DNA from: JAWLGW01 sp964569055
GTDB lineage: Bacteria; Planctomycetota; J058
DNA length: 38,058 nucleotides
Reading direction: 5' to 3'
Assembly (NCBI GenBank): GCA_964569055.1
Contig: CAZMSZ010000019.1
Span: forward strand, 1-38,058
Shown: in pieces, positions 31,492-38,058 of the stretch
Layout of the letters: each line of letters begins with the position of its first letter
Numbering within the stretch: the first letter of the stretch is position 1
Position numbers and translations under genes: made by a program
Notes under the pieces: model-generated
The model's database searches: none
What the model saw: the letters and a program-made list of their open reading frames with translations, nothing else
Told to the model about the DNA's origin: nothing

Positions 31492-32648
31492 GCGTCGAGT
31501 ACGTGACCGAGGTCGACGCGGCGCTGGCGGACCAGCTGATCCCGACCTGGATCGCCGCCTTCGGCGGGACGCCCGCCGAGTGGCGCCGCTACGTCGAGCT
31601 GCTCGGGCTCCGCGCGCACCGGGCCGCCCGGCGGGACGGGCGGGCCGTGGGCGGCCTGGCGCTGTACGAGACCGCGCAGTGGTTCGGCGGACGCGCGGTG
31701 CCGTGCGCCGGCCTGGCGGCGGTCGCGATCGCCCCCGAGGCGCGCCGGAGCGGGGTGGCGCGCGCGCGGCTCGGCGCGGCCTTCGCCGAGCTGCGCGCGC
31801 GGGGGGTGGCGCTGTGCGCGCTCTACCCCTCCACCGACGGGCTGTACCGCGCGCTCGGCTGTGAGCACGCCGGCGCCTGGGTCCGCTACGCGCAGCCGCT
31901 GCGCCTGGTCGGCGGCGGCGAGCGGGAGCTGCCGGTGAGCCCGCTCGACCCGCTCGACCCCGCCGCGCTGCGCGCGCTGCACCGCGCCCGCGCGGCGGAC
32001 GAGCAGGGGCTGCTCGAGCGCGATCACGCCCTGTGGGCGCGCGTGGTCCAGGCCGAGCTCGGGTTCGTGCGGGCCTATCGGGTCGGCCCGCGCGAGGCGC
32101 CCGAGGGCTACCTCGTGCTGCGGCAGGCGAGCAAGGACGCGCTGCACGTCACCGACGTCGTGGCGCGCACCGGCCGCGCCGCGCGGCGGCTGTGGACGTT
32201 GCTGGGCGACCACGCCAGCACCGTGCGCGAGGTCGAGTGGTCGGGCCCGCCGTTCGATCCCTGGCTGCTGTCGTTGCCCGACCAGGACGCGCGCGTGCTC
32301 GCCGCCAAGGCCTGGCTGCTGCGGATCCTCGACGTGGAGGCCGCGCTGCGCGCCCGCGGCTGGCCGCCGGGCGCCGCTGGCGAGCTCGAGCTCGAGGTCG
32401 AGGACCCGCTGCTGCCCGAGAACGCCGGCCGCTGGCGCCTGATCGTGGCCGACGGGGCGGCGCGCGTGGAGCGCGGCGGACAGGGCGCGCTCCGTCTCCA
32501 GGTCGGCGCGCTCGCGCCCCTCTACAGCGGGCACCTGACCCCGGCCCGCCTGGCCGCCGCCGGCCGGCTCGAGGGCTCGCCCGCGGCGCTGGCGACGGCC
32601 GCTCGGCTGTTCGCGGGGCCGCGGCCCTGGATGCCCGACCGGTTCTGA
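31488..32648 (+). CDS. Eis-like GNAT N-acetyltransferase
   Basis: A 386-residue member of the Eis (enhanced intracellular survival) family: two GNAT folds followed by a sterol-carrier-like C-terminal domain. The active N-terminal GNAT shows VPCAGLAAVAIAPEARRSGV plus ARARLGAAF, the acetyl-CoA P-loop, and LCALYPSTDGLYRALGCEHAG, the usual Eis segment. The C-terminal half contains LRILDVEAALRARGWPPG, LELEVEDPLLPENAGRWRL and GALAPLYSGHLTPARLAAAG, matching the Eis SCP-like end. Known relatives acetylate aminoglycosides or protein lysines; substrate here is unknown. GTG start overlaps the coiled-coil gene by 4 bases. Confidence 0.88.
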   Translation: MSVEYVTEVDAALADQLIPTWIAAFGGTPAEWRRYVELLGLRAHRAARRDGRAVGGLALYETAQWFGGRAVPCAGLAAVAIAPEARRSGVARARLGAAFAELRARGVALCALYPSTDGLYRALGCEHAGAWVRYAQPLRLVGGGERELPVSPLDPLDPAALRALHRARAADEQGLLERDHALWARVVQAELGFVRAYRVGPREAPEGYLVLRQASKDALHVTDVVARTGRAARRLWTLLGDHASTVREVEWSGPPFDPWLLSLPDQDARVLAAKAWLLRILDVEAALRARGWPPGAAGELELEVEDPLLPENAGRWRLIVADGAARVERGGQGALRLQVGALAPLYSGHLTPARLAAAGRLEGSPAALATAARLFAGPRPWMPDRF

Positions 32649-32659
32649 GGGAGGAGCGC

Positions 32660-33468
32660 GTGACCAGCGTGGAGCTGCCCTGGAGCGCCGGCAAGCCGTT
32701 GATCGGAGTGGTGCACCTCGGCCGGCTGCCGGGGCAGGAGGGCGCCGACCTCGACGCCGTGCGCGCGGCGGCCCTGGCCGACGTGCGCGCCCTCGAGGAG
32801 GGGGGCGCCGACGCCGTGTTGCTCGAGAACTGGCAGGACCAGAGCCCTGGGCCGTTCGTGGCGCCCGACACCGTGGCGGCCCTGGCCGTGGTCGCGCGCG
32901 GGGTGGTGGCCGCCGCGTCCCTCCCGGTCGGCCTCAACGTGCTCCCCAACGACTACCGCGCGGGGCTGGCGGTGGCGGCCGTCAGCGGGGCGCGGTTCGT
33001 GTGGCTCGACGTGTTCAGCGACGCGGTGCGCACCGACTACAGCTACTCCCACGTGCCGCCGTTCGAGGTCCGGGTGGACCGGGCCGACGTGCGCGCCTGG
33101 CGGGCCCGCCTCGGCCTCGAGGCGCGGGTGGCGCTGCTCGCGAGCGTGCACCCCAAGCACTACACCCTGCTCGAGCCGTCGCTCCCGCTGGTCGAGTCGG
33201 CGCACCTCGCCCTGCGGGAGGGCGCCGACGCGGTGGTGCTCACGGGCGTCGCCACCGGCAGCGCCCCCGACCCGGCGCAGGTCGCCCGCCTCAAGGCGGC
33301 CCTCCCGCCCGGCGCGACCCTGATCGTGGGGAGCGGCCTCGCGCCCGAGAACGCCCACGCGCTCCTCGCGGCGAGCGACGGCGCAATCGTGGGGAGCTCG
33401 CTGCGGGGCCCCGGGTTCGGGCCGATCGACCCGGCGCGGGTGCGCGCGCTGGTGGAGGTGCGGCGGCA
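32660..33468 (+). CDS. BtpA/SgcQ family protein, 3' end cut by gap
   Basis: About 269 residues are visible before the run of N; the family is usually 260-280 long, so only the last few codons are lost. BtpA-type barrel motifs: LIGVVHLGRLPGQEGADLDA, GGADAVLLENWQDQSPGPF, LPVGLNVLPNDYRAGLAVA, GARFVWLDVF, and ADAVVLTGVATGSAPDP with LIVGSGLAPENAHALL and GAIVGSSLRG. The family includes BtpA, needed for photosystem I stability in cyanobacteria, and SgcQ, a putative nucleosidase; neither role is established here. GTG at 32660 follows GGGAGGAG, 11 bases after the Eis-like gene, so it is third in this plus-strand operon. Confidence 0.88.
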
Positions 33469-33568
33469 NNNNNNNNNNNNNNNNNNNNNNNNNNNNNNNN
33501 NNNNNNNNNNNNNNNNNNNNNNNNNNNNNNNNNNNNNNNNNNNNNNNNNNNNNNNNNNNNNNNNNNNN
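33469..33568. other. Scaffold gap of 100 N
   Basis: Exactly 100 N separate the BtpA-like gene (plus) from the TerB-like gene (minus). A round 100 is a placeholder for unknown length, so whole genes may be missing and adjacency across it should not be trusted. Confidence 0.98.
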
Positions 33569-33946
33569 CTAGCCGTTCCTCCGCCGCATGGCGTCGCGCA
33601 GCAGCTTGGCGAGCCGCGCGTCCGAGACCCCGACGGCGCCCGCGATCCGCTTGAGGCGGGCGGCCTCCTTGGGGTGCAGCACCCCGTCGGCGAGCATCAC
33701 GTCGGCGAGGGCGCGGAGCGCGAGGTCGGTCTCCCGGTCGTCGGGCTTGAGCTGGAGGCGCTCGCCGCGGCGCGCCTCCTCCTCGAGCGCGCCGGCCTCG
33801 TCGGCGTCGATCCCGAGCTGGCGGCGCAGCTCGTCGAGCAGCGCGCCCTCGCGCGGGTCGAGGTCGTCGTCGGCGTGAGCGAGGTAGCACAGCACGCGGA
33901 ACACGCGCCGCCGCCCGCGCTCGCTCAGCGCGTCGAGCTCGTCCAC
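33569..33946 (-). CDS. TerB-like protein
   Basis: A 125-residue helical protein with the TerB/DjlA-type pattern: a helix RRVFRVLCYLAHADDDLDPR, then a second ALRALADVMLADGVLHPKE with acidic turns, then ARLKRIAGAVGVSD. TerB domains are acidic helical bundles linked to tellurite and stress signalling, thought to bind metal or act as scaffolds at the membrane. The GTG at 33946 follows GGAGAG, and the longer frame upstream is rejected because it runs through the noncoding space before the kinase. The stop is the first codon after the gap. It follows the TerB-kinase gene by 52 bases on the same strand, so both may act together. Confidence 0.8.
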   Translation of the reverse strand: MDELDALSERGRRRVFRVLCYLAHADDDLDPREGALLDELRRQLGIDADEAGALEEEARRGERLQLKPDDRETDLALRALADVMLADGVLHPKEAARLKRIAGAVGVSDARLAKLLRDAMRRRNG

Positions 33947-33998
33947 CGTCTCTCCTCCCGCGGCGCGCGCCGCGCCCGAGTCTGCTGCATGCGGCGGC

Positions 33999-35435
33999 TC
34001 AGCCCTGCGGCTCGCGCCGCAGCCGCTCGCGCACCCAGCCCGTGAACCCGCGCGAGGCACGCGCGTCGGGCTTGGCCTCGACGAGCGCGGCGCGGAACGC
34101 CGCCGCGTCGGAGTAGCGCTCGGCGGGGTCCTTGGCGAGGGCGCGCAGCAGCGCGTCGCCGAGGCGGCGCGGCAGCTCGGGCGCGACCTCGAGCGGATCG
34201 CGCGGGGGCTCGGCCACGATCTGGTAGTGGATCGCGCGCTGCACGTCCTCCACGTCGGGGTCGATCCCGTAGGGGAGGCAGCCGCACACCGCCTCGTACA
34301 CCACCACGGCGAGCGAGTACAGGTCGCTGCGCGGGTCGAGGCGGCGCCCCTGCGCCTGCTCGGGGCTCATGTAGGTCGGCGTGCCGACCAGGGCCCCGGC
34401 CCGGGTCAGCTCGGGGGTGGCCGGGTCCTCGCTCGCGGCGCTGACCGCCTTGGCCACGCCGAAGTCGAGCAGGCGGACCTCCTCCTCCCCCGTGGGACCG
34501 ACGGTGACCATGAGGTTCGCCGGCTTGATGTCGCGGTGCACGATCCCGATCCGGTGCGCCTCGGCGAGCGCCTCGAGCGCCTGGGCCGCCAGCGCGGTCA
34601 CCCGCGCCGCGGGCGGCGGCGCGACGGCGCACAGCGACGAGAGCGTGTCGCCGCTGACGAGGTCCATGGTGAAGAACAGGCCGTGGCGCGGGTCGCGCCC
34701 GAACTCGCGCAGCGGGACGGCGTAGCGGTGCGCGAACGCCTTCGCGAGCTTGACCTCGCGCAAGAACCGCTTCTCGGCGTCGGGATGGTTGGCGACGAGG
34801 CTCGGCAGCAGGACCTTGAGCGCGACCTCCTCGTCGAGGTCCGCGTGGCGGGCGCGGAACACCGCGCCGAAGCCGCCCTGCCCGAGCGGGGCCACGACCT
34901 CGAACTTGCCGCCCACGACGGTCCCGGGCTCGAGCGGGGGGCGCGGCGCGGGGATCGCGGCGAACACCGGGTTGGCCGGGCGGGGCGCCTGGCTGCGGGG
35001 CGCGCCGAAGCTGGTCTGAGTCGGCTGCGCGGCGAGCTGCTCGCTCGCGAGCCGCCCCGAGCCGTGCCGGGTGCCTCGGGCCCGGCTCCAGCGCTCGCTC
35101 GCCTCGGCCAGCACCCGGCGCGCCTGCTCGGGGGTGATCCCGAACGCGAGCGCGAGGCTCCGCAGGCAGGCCGCCTCCTGCTCGCTCACGCGCCCGTCGG
35201 CCAGCGTGATGTTCACGACCGCCACGAACAGGTGCGCGCGCGCGGCGGGGTCGAGCGGGACCGCGGCGACCTGGGTCGGGTTGGCGCGCACCTCGCGGAG
35301 CAGCTCGCCGGCGCGCGGGCGCGGGATCCCGAGCCAGGCAGCGCAGCGCGTGAGCAGCTCCTGCTCGCCGGGGTCGAGGTGCCCGTCGGCCAGGGCCACG
35401 GCCGTCAGGATCCGGAACCGATCGCTCGCGTCCAT
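33999..35435 (-). CDS. TerB domain-Ser/Thr protein kinase fusion
   Basis: A 478-residue protein. Residues 1-115 are TerB-like (RILTAVALADGHLDPGEQEL; FVAVVNITLADGRVSEQEA), followed by a Pro/Gln-rich linker. A complete Hanks-type kinase begins near 175: glycine loop APLGQGGFGAVFRARH, ATP lysine EVALKVL (Lys207), catalytic loop VHRDIKPANLM (Asp302), DFGVAK (Asp324) and activation segment GTPTYMSPEQAQG. There is no transmembrane helix or extracellular sensor, unlike many bacterial PknB-like kinases, so it is cytoplasmic and probably senses through TerB. ATG start at 35435. The free TerB protein next to it is the obvious candidate substrate or regulator (inference). Confidence 0.92.
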   Translation of the reverse strand: MDASDRFRILTAVALADGHLDPGEQELLTRCAAWLGIPRPRAGELLREVRANPTQVAAVPLDPAARAHLFVAVVNITLADGRVSEQEAACLRSLALAFGITPEQARRVLAEASERWSRARGTRHGSGRLASEQLAAQPTQTSFGAPRSQAPRPANPVFAAIPAPRPPLEPGTVVGGKFEVVAPLGQGGFGAVFRARHADLDEEVALKVLLPSLVANHPDAEKRFLREVKLAKAFAHRYAVPLREFGRDPRHGLFFTMDLVSGDTLSSLCAVAPPPAARVTALAAQALEALAEAHRIGIVHRDIKPANLMVTVGPTGEEEVRLLDFGVAKAVSAASEDPATPELTRAGALVGTPTYMSPEQAQGRRLDPRSDLYSLAVVVYEAVCGCLPYGIDPDVEDVQRAIHYQIVAEPPRDPLEVAPELPRRLGDALLRALAKDPAERYSDAAAFRAALVEAKPDARASRGFTGWVRERLRREPQG

Positions 35436-35484
35436 TCCCGGGAGTCTAGGGCGCTCCGCCGCCGGGTGCCAGCGGCCGCGGAGG

Positions 35485-36495
35485 CTACGGACGGTCGCTC
35501 CCGCCCGCGGCGGCGGCGGGCTCGAGCTCGGCGAGCGCCGCCCCGAACGTGCGCACGACCTCGCCCGCCGGCAGCACCCCGTCGATCCCGCCCACGCTCT
35601 TGCCGGCCTGGAAGTAGTCGCGGTAGGAGGCGCCCTGCGCGTTGGCGCGCTTGAGCTGCCAGATCGCGCGCAGGCTGTAGTACGTGCGCACCCAGTGCTT
35701 GGCGCGCGGGTGGCGCAGGAGCCGGCGCGCGAGGCAGCCGGCGCGGGTGCCCACGCGCTCCACGTACGGGGTCTTGATCACGGCCACCGGGACGCCCGAG
35801 ATCTTGTCGGTGAGGACGATGTCCTCGGGGCGGGCGCGCACGATCGCGGCCTTGTAGTCGGGGTGCGCGCGGCACTCGGTGGTGGCGATGAACCGGGTCC
35901 CGAGCTGGCAGGCCGCGTAGCCGAGCGCGATCGCCTCGCGGAACGCGGCCGGGTCGCCGATCCCGCCCGCGCACACCAGGGGCACCCCGAGGTCGCGCAG
36001 CTCGGACAGCAGCGCGGCGGCCGAGCGCTGCCCCGCGTGGCCGCCGGCGCGCTCGTTGACGCAGATCAGGCCGTCCACGCCGCCCTCGAGCGCCTTGAGC
36101 GCCCAGCGCCGCTCGGTCACGTCGTGGTACACGACCCCGCCGGCCGCGTGGACCGCCTCGACCACCCAGCGCGGGTTCCCGAGCGCGGTGATGAAGAACC
36201 GGACCCCCTCCTCGAGCGCGACGTCCACCCAGCGCCGCATGCGGTCCTCGTACACGCGCGAGGACTGCTCCACGATCGCGTTGAAGCCGATCGGGCGGTC
36301 GGTCAGGGCCCGGATCCGCTGCAGCCCCTCCCGCAGCGGCGTGCCGTGGGCGTAGATCATGGAGATCGGCTGGACCACCCCGATCCCGCCGGCGGCCGAG
36401 GCTGCCGCGACCAGCTCGAGGTTCGAGCAGGGATACATGGCCCCGCAGATCAGCGGGACCTCGATACCGACGTGGCGGGTGAACGCGGTCTCCAC
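35485..36495 (-). CDS. Nitronate monooxygenase / 2-nitropropane dioxygenase family
   Basis: A 336-residue FMN TIM-barrel enzyme of the nitronate monooxygenase family, related to FabK enoyl reductases and IMP-dehydrogenase-like barrels. It has VPLICGAMYPCSNLELVAA (family start), GLICVNERAGGHAGQRSA (the AGGH flavin motif), VPLVCAGGIGDPAAFREA and ALGYAACQLGTRFIATTEC (FMN phosphate region). The GTG at 36495 follows AGGAGG. It probably oxidises nitronates, but many members have other flavin-dependent jobs. It lies 49 bases upstream of the TerB-kinase on the same strand and diverges from a dehalogenase-like gene across 195 bases. Confidence 0.9.
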   Translation of the reverse strand: METAFTRHVGIEVPLICGAMYPCSNLELVAAASAAGGIGVVQPISMIYAHGTPLREGLQRIRALTDRPIGFNAIVEQSSRVYEDRMRRWVDVALEEGVRFFITALGNPRWVVEAVHAAGGVVYHDVTERRWALKALEGGVDGLICVNERAGGHAGQRSAAALLSELRDLGVPLVCAGGIGDPAAFREAIALGYAACQLGTRFIATTECRAHPDYKAAIVRARPEDIVLTDKISGVPVAVIKTPYVERVGTRAGCLARRLLRHPRAKHWVRTYYSLRAIWQLKRANAQGASYRDYFQAGKSVGGIDGVLPAGEVVRTFGAALAELEPAAAAGGSDRP

Positions 36496-36613
36496 GGGGA
36501 CCTCCTCGGCGCGCGCCGCGACGGCAAGGTAGAGGAGCCCGCGGCCGCGGGCCAGCCCCGAGGGGCGCGGGCGGGGGCCGCACGGAGGGGAGAGCGGAGC
36601 CGATTTCCGCTTC

Positions 36614-36654
36614 GGATTCCGAGTCCGAATCCGAGTCCGACGGCTCCGACTCCG
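36614..36654. repeat. GARTCC hexamer tract
   Basis: Steps of GATTCC, GAGTCC, GAATCC and GAGTCC followed by CTCCGACTCCG lie in the 195-base divergent region. It resembles the hexamer tract upstream of aroA in kind and partly in unit, but is shorter and more degenerate. The rest of 36496-36690 holds no gene that I can see. Confidence 0.6.
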
Positions 36655-36690
36655 CGCCCTCCTGGCGCGCGGGTTGCTCTCTCGCTCCTC

Positions 36691-37398
36691 ATGCCCACCA
36701 CCGCCTTCGACGTGCTCGGGACCGTGTGCTCGCTCGACACGGTCGAGGCCCGGCTGCGGCAGCTCGGCGCGCCGCCCTGCTCGGTCGAGCTGTGGCTGGC
36801 GAACGCACTGCACGCGGCGACCGCGCTCTCGCTCCGCGGGGACTACGCGCCGTTCCTGGAGGTGCTCGGGCTGACCTTGCCCGAGACCCTGGTCCACCTC
36901 GGCCTCGACCGGGTGTGTCAGGGCGAGCAGCGCCACCTGCTCGACGCGTTCGCCGAGCTCGACCCCGACCCTGAGGCCGAGGCGGCCGCGCGCCTGCTCC
37001 AGGAGGGCGGTCACACCCTGCTCGCGCTGACCAACGGCGCGGAGGACGCCACCTGGCGCCTGCTCGAACGCGGCGGGCTGGCGCCGCTGTTCAGCGAGGT
37101 GGTCTCGTGCGACCTGTTCGGGGTGGCCAAGCCCCATCCTCGGGTCTACGAGAGCATCCGGGCGCGCGCGCCGGGCGAGGACGGCCCCTGGCTGATCGCC
37201 GCGCACACCTGGGACGTGGCGGGCGCGGCCGCCGCCGGCCTCAGGACGGTGTGGGTGGGCGGGCCGCCGTGCGCCTACCCGGAGCTGTATCCGGAGCCCG
37301 ACGTGATCGCCCCTGGGCTGGCCGCGGCCGCGCGCGACGTGCTGGCGCGCTCACCAGCTCAGGATCTGCCAGCCGCGCCGCGCCGCCTCGCGGCGTAG
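36691..37398 (+). CDS. HAD superfamily hydrolase, haloacid dehalogenase type II-like
   Basis: A 235-residue HAD enzyme. The nucleophile aspartate is in TTAFDVLGTVCSLDTVEARL, like the AFDxxGTL of type II dehalogenases. Motif II is LLALTNGAEDATWRLLERGG; motif III is DLFGVAKPHPRVYESI (Lys) and motif IV ENGPWLIAAHTWDVAGAAAA is close to the dehalogenase form AAHxWDxxGA. The ATG at 36691 matches the family start. The second acid normally seen in phosphatases (DxD) is absent, as in dehalogenases. Its 3' end overlaps the convergent HAD gene by 48 bases on the opposite strand. Confidence 0.85.
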   Translation: MPTTAFDVLGTVCSLDTVEARLRQLGAPPCSVELWLANALHAATALSLRGDYAPFLEVLGLTLPETLVHLGLDRVCQGEQRHLLDAFAELDPDPEAEAAARLLQEGGHTLLALTNGAEDATWRLLERGGLAPLFSEVVSCDLFGVAKPHPRVYESIRARAPGEDGPWLIAAHTWDVAGAAAAGLRTVWVGGPPCAYPELYPEPDVIAPGLAAAARDVLARSPAQDLPAAPRRLAA

Positions 37399-38004
37399 CC
37401 GCGGGTCGGGCGCGACCACGCGCGGCTGGCCCACCCGGGCCAGCATGGGCAGGTCGGTGTAGGAGTCGCTGTAGAAGAAGGCCTCGGCGAGGTCGCAGCC
37501 GACGCCCGCCGCCCAGGCCTCGGCCCGCGCGACCTTGCCCGGGCCGAAGCACACCGGCCGGTCCACGACGCCCAGCAGCCGGCCCTCGGCGTCGACCGGG
37601 AAGTGGTTGGCGATCCAGCCGTCGAAGGCCCAGGCCTCGGCCGCGGCGGCCGCCTGGTAGGCGGAGCTGCTGGTGAGCAGCACCAGGCGGTGGCCGGCCG
37701 CCCGGTGCTCCTCCAGCGCGGCGGCCGCCCCCGGGCGCAGGCGCGGCGCGACCTGCTCGACGAACCACCGCCGCGTCAGGCGCTCGAGCTCGTGGGCCAG
37801 CTCGCCGCGGTAGTGGCGGAGGGCCACGTCGAACGCCCGCTCCACGTCGACCAGCGCGAGGTGGTACAGCCCGCCCCACAGGGCAGCGCGCGCCAGCTGC
37901 GCCCGCGAGATCCGGCCGCGCAGCCGCTCGTGCCGCGCCCACAGCAGCGCGCTGTTGACGTCGATCAGCGTGCGGTCGAGGTCGAAGAAGGCGGTGACGG
38001 GCAT
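37351..38004 (-). CDS. HAD-IB family phosphatase (SerB/CicA-like)
   Basis: A 217-residue HAD subfamily IB hydrolase. Motif I is TAFFDLDRTLIDVNSALLWA with the DxD pair, motif II VLLTSSSAYQAAAAAEAW, the Lys lies in GPGKVARAEAWA and motif IV is FFYSDSYTDLPML. Such enzymes dephosphorylate phosphoserine, phospholipid head groups or related small molecules; GVVDRPVCFGPGK fits the CicA-type group. ATG start at 38004. The last 54 bases of the window beyond it contain nothing I can identify. It overlaps the convergent dehalogenase-like gene over 37351-37398. Confidence 0.88.
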   Translation of the reverse strand: MPVTAFFDLDRTLIDVNSALLWARHERLRGRISRAQLARAALWGGLYHLALVDVERAFDVALRHYRGELAHELERLTRRWFVEQVAPRLRPGAAAALEEHRAAGHRLVLLTSSSAYQAAAAAEAWAFDGWIANHFPVDAEGRLLGVVDRPVCFGPGKVARAEAWAAGVGCDLAEAFFYSDSYTDLPMLARVGQPRVVAPDPRLRREAARRGWQILSW

Positions 38005-38058
38005 GGGCCCATCCTAGAGCGCGGGCGGGATCCCGGCCGCCACCGGCGAGGGCGCGGC

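Noticed and set aside
27801..32648. Plus-strand open frame of 1615 codons
   Set aside because: Its first 3.6 kb runs antisense to the dehydrogenase, barrel protein and amidohydrolase, with low-complexity Arg/Gly/Ala content; only the last part (31488-32648) is a real gene, the Eis-like one.
33947..34060. N-terminal extension of the TerB-like protein
   Set aside because: The added residues are Ala/Arg/Cys-rich and overlap the kinase end; a good ribosome-binding site precedes the GTG at 33946.

Overview
The window is very GC-rich DNA with almost entirely G/C-ending codons. It carries eukaryote-like signalling parts (a Ser/Thr kinase, a RING/PHD-like zinc protein), GTG starts and simple hexanucleotide repeats between genes. 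This suggests a large-genome bacterium of the Myxococcota (Sandaracinaceae/Polyangiales-like) or a relative. That placement is inference from style; no rRNA or marker phylogeny is available here. A run of exactly 100 N (33469-33568) shows a scaffolded draft or metagenome assembly.

Layout. 1-478: repeat-rich intergenic DNA. 479-2407: a secreted TPR-like protein diverging from a GNAT acetyltransferase. 2408-10515 (minus): a tightly coupled four-gene cassette. In transcription order it encodes an OmpA-like protein with a nested peptidoglycan-binding domain and a zinc ribbon, a DUF4123 (type VI secretion effector adaptor) protein with a zinc ribbon, a 1358-residue Cys-rich protein ending in a metzincin-like protease motif, and a 433-residue unknown. 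I read this as an undescribed T6SS-type effector cassette. 10516-10857: repeat-bearing divergent intergenic region. 10858-14455 (plus): aroA-aroC-aroB. 14465-29042 (minus): sugar-nucleotide dehydrogenase, DAHP synthase, trpE-trpG-trpD-trpCF, then four non-trp genes, then trpB-trpA and a RING/zf-TFIIB-like gene. Together the ar/trp genes cover DAHP synthase, AroB, AroA, AroC and all of chorismate to tryptophan; aroD, aroE and aroK are not in the window.

The trp operon is split between trpCF and trpB. The interruption is a three-gene overlapping operon of lower GC (OLD/RecF-like ATPase, 141-residue small protein, ComEC-type metallo-beta-lactamase with a frameshift), followed by a DUF455 ferritin-like/ATP-grasp fusion of native composition. 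The ATPase-small protein-MBL trio looks like a horizontally acquired defence-type module.

29098-33468: an unknown plus amidohydrolase pair (minus), diverging from a coiled-coil protein, an Eis-like N-acetyltransferase and a BtpA-family protein cut by the gap. 33569-35435 (minus): a TerB-like protein and a TerB-Ser/Thr kinase fusion. 35485-38004: a nitronate monooxygenase-like enzyme and two convergent, overlapping HAD-family genes. I saw no tRNA, rRNA, CRISPR array or insertion sequence.
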